In this document: piece after piece, positions 42,734 to 54,067 of the stretch
Numbering within the stretch: position 1 is the first letter of the stretch
Layout: every line of letters starts with the position of its first letter
Notes under the pieces: generated by a model
Told to the model about the DNA's origin: nothing
What the model saw: the letters and a program-made list of their open reading frames with translations, nothing else
Databases searched by the model: none
Assembly: GCF_023242475.1 (NCBI RefSeq)
Contig: NZ_JALJFG010000001.1
Coordinates: 124,001 to 188,000, forward strand
DNA length: 64,000 nucleotides
DNA from: Pseudomonas sp. MWU15-20650
GTDB taxonomy: Bacteria; Pseudomonadota; Gammaproteobacteria; Pseudomonadales; Pseudomonadaceae
Direction of reading: 5' to 3'
Program-made: the position numbers and the translations under genes

Positions 42734-42757
42734 AGCGGGAGCCGCAAGGCTCCCGCT
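42734..42757 (+). other. Intra-operon hairpin with GCAA tetraloop after atpA
   Basis: AGCGGGAGCC (42,734-42,743), GCAA and GGCTCCCGCT (42,748-42,757) form a perfect 10-bp GC-rich stem closed by a GNRA loop. There is no U-tract, so transcription should continue into atpG. It is likely to protect the 3' end of the upstream message after decay of downstream parts. Confidence 0.75.
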
Positions 42758-42778
42758 TGCTAACCTGATAGGTGTTAC

Positions 42779-43639
42779 ATGGCAGGCGCAAAAGAGATTC
42801 GCAGTAAGATTGCGAGCATCAAAAGCACGCAAAAAATTACCAGCGCCATGGAAAAAGTGGCGGTCAGTAAAATGCGCAAGGCACAAATGCGCATGGCTGC
42901 TAGCCGTCCTTATGCGGAGCGTATCCGCCAGGTAATTGGGCATCTGGCCAACGCCAACCCGGAATACCGCCACCCGTTCATGATCGACCGCGCAGTCAAG
43001 CGTGTGGGTTATGTGGTAGTGAGCAGTGACCGTGGTTTGTGCGGTGGTTTGAATACCAACCTGTTCAAGGCCCTGGTCAAGGACATGGCGGTAAACCGCG
43101 AAAACGGCGTCGAGATTGATCTGTGTGTTGTTGGTAGCAAGGGTGCGGCCTTTTTCCGTAACTTCGGCGGTAACGTCGTTGCAGCTATCAGCCACCTGGG
43201 TGAAGAGCCGTCGATCAATGACTTGATCGGCAGTGTGAAGGTGATGCTGGATGCGTACCTGGAAGGCCGGATTGACCGCCTGTCCGTGGTATCCAACAAG
43301 TTCATCAACACCATGACCCAGCAGCCAACCGTGGAGCAGTTGATTCCACTGGTGGCGACTCCGGATCAGGAACTCAAGCACCACTGGGACTACCTCTACG
43401 AACCAGACGCCAAAGAGCTGCTTGACGGCTTGATGGTGCGCTACGTGGAGTCGCAGGTGTACCAGGCGGTGGTCGAGAACAACGCAGCTGAACAAGCGGC
43501 GCGGATGATCGCGATGAAAAACGCTACCGATAACGCCGGTGATCTGATCAGCGATTTGCAGCTGATCTACAACAAGGCGCGTCAGGCTGCGATCACCCAA
43601 GAGATCTCGGAAATCGTCGGCGGCGCTGCCGCGGTTTAA
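42779..43639 (+). CDS. atpG: ATP synthase F1 subunit gamma
   Basis: Gamma is the central rotating shaft, one copy per F1. The 286-residue protein has the coiled-coil N-terminus ([20 protein letters not shown]) and the C-terminal helix with the family signature ending [21 protein letters not shown]. It starts 50 bases after atpA, beyond the hairpin. Confidence 0.97.
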   Translation: MAGAKEIRSKIASIKSTQKITSAMEKVAVSKMRKAQMRMAASRPYAERIRQVIGHLANANPEYRHPFMIDRAVKRVGYVVVSSDRGLCGGLNTNLFKALVKDMAVNRENGVEIDLCVVGSKGAAFFRNFGGNVVAAISHLGEEPSINDLIGSVKVMLDAYLEGRIDRLSVVSNKFINTMTQQPTVEQLIPLVATPDQELKHHWDYLYEPDAKELLDGLMVRYVESQVYQAVVENNAAEQAARMIAMKNATDNAGDLISDLQLIYNKARQAAITQEISEIVGGAAAV

Positions 43640-45043
<1,404 letters not shown>

Positions 45044-45048
45044 TCCAG

Positions 45049-45066
45049 GCGCCCGGCAACGGGCGC
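45049..45066 (+). other. Intra-operon hairpin with GCAA tetraloop after atpD
   Basis: GCGCCCG (45,049-45,055), GCAA and CGGGCGC (45,060-45,066) form a 7-bp stem with a GNRA loop and no U-tract, the same design as the hairpin after atpA. Confidence 0.7.
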
Positions 45067-45087
45067 TCATCAGGTTGAGGCAATCAG

Positions 45088-45513
45088 ATGGCTATGACAG
45101 TCCATTGCGATATCGTCAGCGCGGAAGGGGAAATCTTCTCCGGTCTGGTAGAAATGGTGATTGCACACGGCGAACTCGGTGACCTGGGTATTGCCATGGG
45201 CCACGCGCCATTGATCACCAGCTTGAAGCCAGGTCCGATCACTCTGACCAAGCAAGGCGGGGAAAAGGAGGTGTTCTACATCTCCGGTGGTTTCCTCGAG
45301 GTTCAGCCGAACATGGTCAAGGTACTTGCCGACACCGTGCAACGTGCTGCTGATCTGGATGAAGCCTCCGCTCAGGAAGCCGTCAAGGCTGCCGAGAAGG
45401 CGCTGAACGAAAAAGGCGCAGATTTCGACTACGGTTCTGCTGCTGCACGTCTGGCCGAGGCCGCAGCTCAGCTGCGTACCGTCCAGCAGATCCGCAAGAA
45501 GTTTGGCGGCTAA
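45088..45513 (+). CDS. atpC: ATP synthase F1 subunit epsilon
   Basis: Epsilon regulates rotation and couples gamma to the c-ring, one copy per complex. The 141-residue protein has the N-terminal beta-sandwich ([32 protein letters not shown]) and two C-terminal helices. It is the last gene of the operon and is followed by a clear terminator. Confidence 0.97.
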   Translation: MAMTVHCDIVSAEGEIFSGLVEMVIAHGELGDLGIAMGHAPLITSLKPGPITLTKQGGEKEVFYISGGFLEVQPNMVKVLADTVQRAADLDEASAQEAVKAAEKALNEKGADFDYGSAAARLAEAAAQLRTVQQIRKKFGG

Positions 45514-45540
45514 GCCGTTACGCCTCATGTGTGATTGATT

Positions 45541-45570
45541 AAAAAGGGTAGCCTCGGCTACCCTTTTTCT
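45541..45570 (+). terminator. atp operon terminator
   Basis: AAAAAGGGTAGCC, a short loop, and GGCTACCCTTTTT followed by CTTTTTT form a strong, nearly symmetric terminator that could act in both directions. Unlike the hairpins inside the operon, it has a full U-tract. Confidence 0.9.
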
Positions 45571-45628
45571 TTTTTGCAAAACACTTCTTTTGGTCTGAAA
45601 TCGGACCGCCCAGGATTGGTAGCCATTC

Positions 45629-46996
45629 ATGTCTCTTGAAATCGTCATTCTTGCCGCAGGCCAGGGCACTCGCATGCGTTCAGCCTTGCCCAAGGTGCTG
45701 CATCCGGTTGCGGGCAACTCCATGCTTGGGCATGTTATCCACAGCGCCCGTCAGTTGGACCCGCAACGCATTCACGTCGTCATTGGCCACGGAGCCGATG
45801 TGGTACGTGAACGCCTGGCGGCGGATGACCTGAATTTCGTTTTACAGGACAAACAACTGGGCACCGGCCATGCCACCGCGCAAGCCGTGCCGTTCATCAA
45901 TGCCGACACCGTGCTGATCCTCTACGGCGATGTGCCGCTGATCGAAGTGGAAACCCTGCAGCGCCTGCTCAAGCACGTCGTGCCTGGCCAAATGGGCTTA
46001 CTCACCGTTGAGCTGGATGATCCCACCGGCTACGGACGTATCGTGCGTGATGCCGATGGCAAGGTTGCTGCGATTGTCGAGCACAAAGATGCCAGCGAAG
46101 CCCAGCGCGCTATCACCGAAGGCAACACTGGGATTCTCGCGGTGCCGGCCGATCGCCTGGCTGACTGGATGAGCCGTCTGTCCAACAACAATGCCCAGGG
46201 TGAGTACTACCTCACCGACGTGATTGAAATGGCCGTGAGTGATGGCCTGGTGGTCGCCACCGAGCAGCCCCACGACCCGATGGAAGTGCAGGGCGCCAAC
46301 GACCGCAAGCAGCTTGCAGAGCTTGAGCGCCACTACCAACTGCGTGAAGGTCGCCGCTTGATGGCCCAAGGGGTGACCTTGCGCGACCCGGCGCGCTTCG
46401 ATGTGCGAGGTGAAGTCAGCGTGGGTCGTGACGTGCTGATCGACATCAACGTGATCCTGGAAGGCCGCGTGATCATCGAAGACGATGTGGTCATTGGTCC
46501 AAACTGTGTGATCAAAGACAGCACCCTGCGCAAAGGTGTGGTGGTCAAGGCTAACAGTCATATCGACGGCGCCATCATGGGCGAGGGCAGCGATGCCGGT
46601 CCGTTTGCGCGCTTGCGTCCTGGCAGCGTGCTGGAAGCCAAGGCCCATGTGGGTAACTTTGTCGAACTGAAAAACACCCACCTGGGCGAGGGGGCCAAAG
46701 CAGGTCACCTTACATACTTGGGGGATGCGGTCATCGGCGCCCGTACCAACATCGGCGCTGGCACCATTACCTGCAACTACGATGGCGCCAACAAGCACCA
46801 GACCGTACTGGGTGAGGACGTGTTTATCGGTTCCAACAACTCCTTGGTCGCTCCAGTGCGGGTTGGCGACGGTGCTACAACGGCAGCGGGCTCCACCATC
46901 AACCAGGATGTGGATAACTTGCAGCTCGGTGTGGCCCGCGCCCGCCAGCGCAACATCGATGGGTGGAAGCGTCCGGTCAAAATCAAAAAGACCTGA
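45629..46996 (+). CDS. glmU: Bifunctional UDP-N-acetylglucosamine pyrophosphorylase / glucosamine-1-phosphate acetyltransferase
   Basis: GlmU makes UDP-GlcNAc, the precursor of peptidoglycan and LPS, by acetylating glucosamine-1-phosphate and then joining UTP. The 455-residue protein has the nucleotidyltransferase start [20 protein letters not shown] and LYGDVPLI, followed by the left-handed beta-helix acetyltransferase domain with hexapeptide repeats from about 250 ([12 protein letters not shown]) to the end. Perfect DnaA boxes lie inside (45,735 and 46,909) and just after the stop (46,998). Confidence 0.97.
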   Translation: MSLEIVILAAGQGTRMRSALPKVLHPVAGNSMLGHVIHSARQLDPQRIHVVIGHGADVVRERLAADDLNFVLQDKQLGTGHATAQAVPFINADTVLILYGDVPLIEVETLQRLLKHVVPGQMGLLTVELDDPTGYGRIVRDADGKVAAIVEHKDASEAQRAITEGNTGILAVPADRLADWMSRLSNNNAQGEYYLTDVIEMAVSDGLVVATEQPHDPMEVQGANDRKQLAELERHYQLREGRRLMAQGVTLRDPARFDVRGEVSVGRDVLIDINVILEGRVIIEDDVVIGPNCVIKDSTLRKGVVVKANSHIDGAIMGEGSDAGPFARLRPGSVLEAKAHVGNFVELKNTHLGEGAKAGHLTYLGDAVIGARTNIGAGTITCNYDGANKHQTVLGEDVFIGSNNSLVAPVRVGDGATTAAGSTINQDVDNLQLGVARARQRNIDGWKRPVKIKKT

Positions 46997-47029
46997 GTTA
47001 TCCACAATCTCACCAGCAATAAAACTTAA

Positions 47030-47119
47030 TGTGGGAGGGGGCTTGCTCCCGATAGTGGTAGATCAGTCAACTGAAGCATCGACTGATATACCGCCATCGG
47101 GAGCGAGCCCTGTCCCACA
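47030..47119. repeat. REP pair (BIME-like) between glmU and glmR
   Basis: TGTGGGAGGGGGCTTGCTCC (47,030 onward, about 26 bases) and its near inverse (47,094-47,119, ending GTCCCACA) flank a 38-base centre that itself contains an inverted ATCAGTC/GACTGAT. This is the kind of extragenic palindromic repeat found in hundreds of copies in fluorescent pseudomonads. The transcript would fold into a long hairpin that could separate glmU from glmR expression. Confidence 0.85.
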
Positions 47120-47191
47120 TTCATTGTGCGCTCTTTCAAAAAATGTCACTTGACGATCTTTCGCTAATAGGTTTTGATTGCCTTCGTTATC

Positions 47192-47204
47192 TTTCGAAAC
47201 GAAA
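47192..47204. promoter_or_regulatory. Putative DeoR-type operator upstream of glmR
   Basis: TTTCGAAACGAAA is an inverted repeat (TTTCG/CGAAA) of the type bound by DeoR-family repressors, 13 bases before the glmR ATG. A further half-site, CGAAACGAAA, overlaps the first codons (47,219-47,228). A TATAAT lies between them at 47,207-47,212. Autoregulation by GlmR is the simplest reading. Confidence 0.5.
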
Positions 47205-47216
47205 CTTATAATCACC

Positions 47217-47984
47217 ATGTCGAAACGAAATACACCTCAGCGACGCCACAACATTCTGACCTTACTCAATGAATTGGGCGAAGTCAGCGTGGACGAATTG
47301 GCCAAGCGTTTCGAAACGTCGGAAGTGACTATCCGCAAGGATTTAGCCGCCCTCGAAAGTAACGGCCTGTTGTTGCGTCGCTACGGGGGTGCAATCACCC
47401 TGCCTCAGGAGCTGGTGGGCGACGGTGTCCAGCCGGTCTCGGCCTACAAGCGTGCAATCGCCCGTGCGGCCGTGATGCGTTTACGTGAACACGCCCGCAT
47501 CATCATCGACAGCGGCAGCACCACCGCCGCCATGATCCCGGAACTGGGCCATCAACCCGGCCTGGTGGTGATGACCAACTCCCTGAACGTGGCCCGTGCC
47601 TTGAGCGAACTGGAACACGAACCGGTGTTGCTGATGACCGGCGGCACCTGGGACCCCCATTCAGACTCGTTCCAGGGCCAGGTCGCTGAGCAGGTACTGC
47701 GTTCCTACGATTTTGACCAGCTGTTCATTGGTGCCGACGGCATCGATTTGGAGCGCGGCACCACCACCTTCAATGAATTGCTGGGCCTCAGCCGTGTCAT
47801 GGCCGAGGTCGCCCGTGAAGTGGTGGTAATGGTCGAATCCGACAAGATCGGCCGCAAGATTCCCAACCTGGAACTGCCCTGGAGCAGCGTCCATACCCTT
47901 ATTACCGATGATCGCCTGCCGCTTGAGGCCCGCGACCAGATCCAAGCCCGCGGCATTACGCTGATATGCGCGGCAGTCATCTAG
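47217..47984 (+). CDS. glmR: DeoR-family regulator GlmR
   Basis: This 255-residue protein is a DeoR-type repressor with the N-terminal helix-turn-helix ([34 protein letters not shown]) and a C-terminal sugar-phosphate-sensing domain ([38 protein letters not shown]). I start at ATG 47,217; the frame extends to 47,178. The position between glmU and glmS matches the P. aeruginosa gene called glmR, thought to control amino-sugar synthesis in response to a hexosamine phosphate. It ends ten bases before glmS, so the two are probably co-transcribed. Confidence 0.88.
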   Translation: MSKRNTPQRRHNILTLLNELGEVSVDELAKRFETSEVTIRKDLAALESNGLLLRRYGGAITLPQELVGDGVQPVSAYKRAIARAAVMRLREHARIIIDSGSTTAAMIPELGHQPGLVVMTNSLNVARALSELEHEPVLLMTGGTWDPHSDSFQGQVAEQVLRSYDFDQLFIGADGIDLERGTTTFNELLGLSRVMAEVAREVVVMVESDKIGRKIPNLELPWSSVHTLITDDRLPLEARDQIQARGITLICAAVI

Positions 47985-47994
47985 GAGAAACACC

Positions 47995-49827
<1,833 letters not shown>

Positions 49828-49853
49828 CGGCTTTAGCTTTCTGTGGCTCGACT

Positions 49854-49882
49854 AAAAAACCCTCGATTACCGAGGGTTTTTT
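49854..49882 (+). terminator. glmS terminator at the canonical attTn7 position (unoccupied)
   Basis: AAAAAACCCTCG, loop ATTAC, CGAGGGTTTTTT forms a strong terminator starting 27 bases after the glmS stop. The usual Tn7 insertion point is about 25 bases past that stop, next to this stem. The sequence runs without interruption into the lemA leader, so no Tn7-type element occupies the site. Confidence 0.85.
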
Positions 49883-50024
49883 ATTGATGCAAAAAAATCG
49901 CTGACGCCCGTGCAGATAACCGGTCATCGGCGATTTTCATTTTTGTGCGCCAATACCGCGCTGTGTCGTCAGGTTGCCCCTAGAATGCTGCCCTGTGGAT
50001 AACTCAGCCAGGGACGCCGTCACC

Positions 50025-50606
50025 ATGAACATAGAACTGCTAATCGCCGGTATCGTCGTGCTGATCATTGTCGTCGGCCTGGTCGGCTGGATGGTGGGGG
50101 TCTATAACGGCCTGGTGATGCGGCGTAACGATGTAGACAAGGCTTTTGCCAACATCGATGTGCTGCTCAAGCAACGCGCCGATCAGATCCCGGACCTGAT
50201 GCGCGTGGTGCAGGCGGCCATGAGCCATGAGACCGCACTGTTCACTCGCCTGAGTGATGCACGTACCCAATACCTGAACGCCAGCAGCCTCAACGACAAG
50301 GTCGATGCCTCCAACCAGCTCAACGCGGCGCTCAAGTCGGTGATTGCGGTGGCGGAGAGTTATCCCACGTTGATCTCGGGGCCCAACATGGTCGCGTTGC
50401 AGCAGGCCATCTCGTCGGTGGAAGAGCGCATTGCCGACCGGCGTGAGTTCTTCAACGAGTCGGTCAACCTCTACAACATCGCTATCGCGGTGTTTCCCGA
50501 TGTATTTTTTGCGCGAATGCTCAGCTATCAGCGCATCCCCTTGCTGGCCATCAGCGCCGAAGAAACCCGCTACGAAGGCGTGAAGCTTGAGGTACCGGGG
50601 GCATGA
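50025..50606 (+). CDS. lemA: LemA family protein
   Basis: LemA proteins have one N-terminal membrane helix (here about residues 5-25, LLIAGIVVLIIVVGLVGWMV) followed by a helical bundle facing outward. The family function is poorly defined. The 193-residue protein shows the family pattern YNGLVMRRNDVDKAFANIDV and ADQIPDLMRVVQ. I start at ATG 50,025; the frame extends to 49,974 without support, and a perfect DnaA box lies just upstream. Its stop overlaps the next ATG as ATGA, so it is coupled to the GIDE-domain protein. Confidence 0.9.
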   Translation: MNIELLIAGIVVLIIVVGLVGWMVGVYNGLVMRRNDVDKAFANIDVLLKQRADQIPDLMRVVQAAMSHETALFTRLSDARTQYLNASSLNDKVDASNQLNAALKSVIAVAESYPTLISGPNMVALQQAISSVEERIADRREFFNESVNLYNIAIAVFPDVFFARMLSYQRIPLLAISAEETRYEGVKLEVPGA

Positions 50607-51769
50607 AAACCACACAGACGGGCGCGGTAGCCAAGAAATCTCGGTGGCAAACCCTGTGGGCACTGCTGTTCCTGGCGGGGTTTATCGGTTTGATGGTCTA
50701 CGCACCGATGACGCTGGTCGCGTTATTTTTCCCGGTGTGCCTGCTGATCGGTCTGCTGGCAGGCTTTGGCCCCAACTTCTATAAGACCGAAGAGCGGCTG
50801 GCGACCAGTCAGGTGCGTTCGCTGGCGATGGGCTTGGTGGAAGTGCGCGGCAAAGTGCTTATGGATAAGCCGCTGCTGTCGCCGGTCAATGGCAAGCCTT
50901 GCATCGGTTATGTGTGGATCGTCGAAGAGGGCGAGGAGGATAAGGACGGGCACTGGAGTTGGAGCCGTGTGTCGGGTGAGGCACGTTGCAATGACTTTCG
51001 CCTGGCGGATGCCACAGGGGAAATCAGCGTTATCGCTGAGGGCATCGACCTGTTCGGTGATAAAACCCCAGACGATCACGCCTTGATCGGCAGCTCCCGC
51101 CGGCAGGGCGAGCTCCTGCTGACCGAGGAGATGGACGTGATGCTGATTGGGGATGCCTGCGAGCGCGAGGGCAAAACCGTGATTGCCCAAGGTAAATACC
51201 CCAAGGCCGTGTTCGGTTTGGCGCGAACCCAGGACGTGGAAAACCGTCGGGTACTCGCGCCGCTGTGGCGAGCTGGCGGCTTCTATGCCGCAGTAGTGGG
51301 GATGATTGGGGTGGGTATCATGGCCATGACCCCGGCGCATTTCGCCCAATTGCATTTGCCGGGCCCCGATACCTATCAACAGATGGAGGCGCTGGGCCCG
51401 CCTTATCAGCTACTGGCCTGGTTGTACCGTGAAGGCGGTTTCCCGATCCCGTTCATGGCGGCGTTTGGCTTCTTCCTGACGATCATCGTGGTGATGATGG
51501 CGACGCGGCTGCTCCTGCCCCAAGGCATGCGCCTGACGGTGGGGCGGGTGTTGGGGGCGTGGGTGGGCTTGGGCATGGTCATCGGGGGCGTGGTGACGCT
51601 GCTACTGTTCGTTGCCCGGGTGGACACGCTCAAGGTGTTTCTGGTGTGGATGCTGATCCTGCTGGGTACCTTGGTGTTCTCGATCTTTGAGCAACGCAAA
51701 ATGGGCGCGGCTTATCAGCATTTTGCGAAGCGCGTGGGTAAAGGCAGTCTCGGCGACGAGGACGCCTGA
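50603..51769 (+). CDS. GIDE-domain membrane protein
   Basis: The 388-residue protein resembles the GIDE/BAM domain that in eukaryotic MUL1-type ligases sits beside the membrane. The supporting pattern is LVEVRGKVLMDKPLLSPVNG, the conserved VEEGEE...W...SGEARCNDFRLAD region and a beta-rich middle (about 60-200). There are two N-terminal membrane helices (about 18-55) and three more C-terminal ones (about 222-245, 285-305 and 320-365). No RING finger is present, as in other bacterial members. Coupling to lemA suggests a shared envelope role. Its TGA abuts the pbpC stop with no gap. Confidence 0.75.
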   Translation: MKTTQTGAVAKKSRWQTLWALLFLAGFIGLMVYAPMTLVALFFPVCLLIGLLAGFGPNFYKTEERLATSQVRSLAMGLVEVRGKVLMDKPLLSPVNGKPCIGYVWIVEEGEEDKDGHWSWSRVSGEARCNDFRLADATGEISVIAEGIDLFGDKTPDDHALIGSSRRQGELLLTEEMDVMLIGDACEREGKTVIAQGKYPKAVFGLARTQDVENRRVLAPLWRAGGFYAAVVGMIGVGIMAMTPAHFAQLHLPGPDTYQQMEALGPPYQLLAWLYREGGFPIPFMAAFGFFLTIIVVMMATRLLLPQGMRLTVGRVLGAWVGLGMVIGGVVTLLLFVARVDTLKVFLVWMLILLGTLVFSIFEQRKMGAAYQHFAKRVGKGSLGDEDA

Positions 51770-54067
51770 TCAGGGCACAAATTCCACTTTAAGGCCCCGG
51801 CTGGCACTTCGGCCCTGATCATCACTGACCCGCAGTCGGTATTCTCCCGACTTGCCCGGCCGCCAGTTCAGGGTGGTTTGCGGTGAGCCCTGGCCGATCA
51901 GGGTCTGGTTGGCAAACCAATACAGCGTCGTCGCATCACTGGCCGCATTGGCATTGAGCGGGATGCTTTCCTGCGGCTGGGACAGGCGCAACTGGTAGCT
52001 CACCTGCGTCAGCGGCGAGCGGATTTGCGGCGCTTCACTCTGGTCGCTGATGCGGTTGGGCTGGCAGTTCTTCATCACATTGGGCGGCGTGCGTCGCGGT
52101 AGGCCGGCAGCGCGGTATAGGCGTTGCACGTCGCTGGGCCAGAACTCGAAGACCTCTTCGCGCGTGTATTGCGGATCATAGGGCGGGCATGCCGCTTTGC
52201 CCGTGCGTGTGTCGATCAGCACCGGGCGGTGCAGGTTGGACACGCGTATTGGGGAGACGCCGGGCATGTACCAGGTCTTGCGGGTTTGCGGGCACCAGCG
52301 GTTGGGCAACTCGCCGGAGGCCGCGCACACATCAATACGCACCAGCCCGGCAGGTGGTTTATCGGCTTTGATCACCACGTTGGGCAACGCCAGGGGCAAG
52401 GCGTCGGCGATGCGAAAGAACAGCGGCGCGGCGGTCTTGGCGCCGATAAACGTCGGGTTCGGTCGACCGTCGAAATTACCGACCCATACCACGAGCACAT
52501 AGGGGCCGATCAGGCCGGCGCTCCAGGCATCGTGAAAGCCCCAGGAGGTGCCGGTTTTCCAGGCGGTACGCCAGTGGCGGCCGGGCAGGCCATCGGGGCG
52601 GGGGTTGTGGCGCAGCATGTCGCGCACCATGAATGCAGCCTGGGGCGTGAGCAACTGCGCGCCGGTGGCTTGCGGCTGTTCCTGCAAATAGCGCAACGGC
52701 CGCAGATGGCCATCGCCTGCCAGCATCACGTACAGGCGCGCCAGCTCCTCGGGTGTCATTTCGCCGCCACCCAGGGCCAGGGCCAGGCCGTAGTGGCTTT
52801 CGCCGCGCAGGCCCTTGATCTCGGCGCGTTGCAGCAAACCGTACAAGGATGGCGACTTCACTTGGCTGGCCAGCCACACGGCGGGGATATTACGACTACG
52901 GATCAAAGCATCCCGCGCCGTCAGGGGGCCGACAAAACTACCGTCGAAATTCTCAGGCTGAAAGTAGCCGAAGTTACTGGGGAGATCCTTGAGGATACTC
53001 ATGGGGTGGATCACCCCTTGATCCAGCGCCAGCCCATAAAGAAACGGCTTGAGGGTTGAACCTGGCGAGCGCCGCGACAGCACGCCATTGACCTGACCGT
53101 GAATGCCTGTGGATAAGTAATCTGCCGAGCCCACCAGGGCCTTGACGCTCTGATCGCGGCTGTCGATCAGGATCGCCGTGGCGTTTTCTACACCGGTGCT
53201 GCGCCGCTCGGCGATAAAGCCGGTGATCAGGCGTTCGAGCAATTGCTGCAAAGGCAGGTTGAGGGTGCTGTTGAGCTCGTTGCCGGGCTGGGAGGCCAAC
53301 AGTTGCTCGCTCAGGTGCGGTGCCAGAAACGGGATCTGCTGGCGGTTGCGCGCTTCCAGGGGTAAGTCGAGCAAACTGTCGTTGCGCGAGTCTTGTGGAT
53401 AAGTTTCGCGCCAGTCGGCCATCAAGCGCAGCCGTGCGTTTTGCAGCGATGGGCCAAAGCGCGCGCGCCGGCCTGGTTGTTGGGGAATCACTGCCAACGC
53501 CAACGCTTCGGACAATGACAGCTGTGCTGCGGCCTTGCCAAAGTAGATGCGGCTGGCGGCTTCGGCACCTTCGATATTGCCACCCATGGGCGCCAGGTTC
53601 AGGTAAGCCTCAAGAATGTCGTGCTTGCTGTAGCGCGCTTCCAGCCACAACGCCAAGGCCATCTGCTGCAACTTGCCTGGCACTTGGCGGGTGTTCAGGT
53701 TCCACAGGCGCCGTGCCAGCTGCATGCTCAGTGTCGAGCCGCCCTGGCGCTGGCCGCCGCTGTAGGTGGCCATGGCCGCTCGCAGCAACGCCGGGGGATT
53801 GATCCCCGGGTGCCAGTAGAAATTGCGGTCTTCCTTGAGCAACAAGGCTTCGACCAATGACGGCGACATCCGCTCCAGTGGTAGCCATAAACGGTATTGG
53901 CCATCATCCGCCAACGTCATGCGCAGCAGCGAACCATCGTCGGCCAGCACCACCCGCGACGAGGTGACGGCCTGTTCCAGCGGGGCGTGGGGCCACAGCC
54001 GCAGCCCCACCAGTAACACTGCCGCTGCGAACAGCGGCGTCAGGCGTTTAAGGCTTGGTAATTTCAA
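51770..54067 (-). CDS. pbpC: Penicillin-binding protein 1C
   Basis: PBP1C is a bifunctional peptidoglycan synthase. The 765-residue protein has an N-terminal signal anchor (about 8-25), the glycosyltransferase domain (EDRNFYWHPGINPPALLRA, GGSTLSMQLAR), a transpeptidase domain (active-site serine in SPGSTLKPFLYG near 330, KTGTSWGFHDAW near 518) and a C-terminal PBP1C-type domain. The start is a TTG at 54,067 that overlaps the upstream macroglobulin gene by 20 bases. The pbpC/alpha-2-macroglobulin pairing is widely conserved and suggests joint action on the cell wall and its defence. Two perfect DnaA boxes lie inside. Confidence 0.93.
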   Translation of the reverse strand: MKLPSLKRLTPLFAAAVLLVGLRLWPHAPLEQAVTSSRVVLADDGSLLRMTLADDGQYRLWLPLERMSPSLVEALLLKEDRNFYWHPGINPPALLRAAMATYSGGQRQGGSTLSMQLARRLWNLNTRQVPGKLQQMALALWLEARYSKHDILEAYLNLAPMGGNIEGAEAASRIYFGKAAAQLSLSEALALAVIPQQPGRRARFGPSLQNARLRLMADWRETYPQDSRNDSLLDLPLEARNRQQIPFLAPHLSEQLLASQPGNELNSTLNLPLQQLLERLITGFIAERRSTGVENATAILIDSRDQSVKALVGSADYLSTGIHGQVNGVLSRRSPGSTLKPFLYGLALDQGVIHPMSILKDLPSNFGYFQPENFDGSFVGPLTARDALIRSRNIPAVWLASQVKSPSLYGLLQRAEIKGLRGESHYGLALALGGGEMTPEELARLYVMLAGDGHLRPLRYLQEQPQATGAQLLTPQAAFMVRDMLRHNPRPDGLPGRHWRTAWKTGTSWGFHDAWSAGLIGPYVLVVWVGNFDGRPNPTFIGAKTAAPLFFRIADALPLALPNVVIKADKPPAGLVRIDVCAASGELPNRWCPQTRKTWYMPGVSPIRVSNLHRPVLIDTRTGKAACPPYDPQYTREEVFEFWPSDVQRLYRAAGLPRRTPPNVMKNCQPNRISDQSEAPQIRSPLTQVSYQLRLSQPQESIPLNANAASDATTLYWFANQTLIGQGSPQTTLNWRPGKSGEYRLRVSDDQGRSASRGLKVEFVP

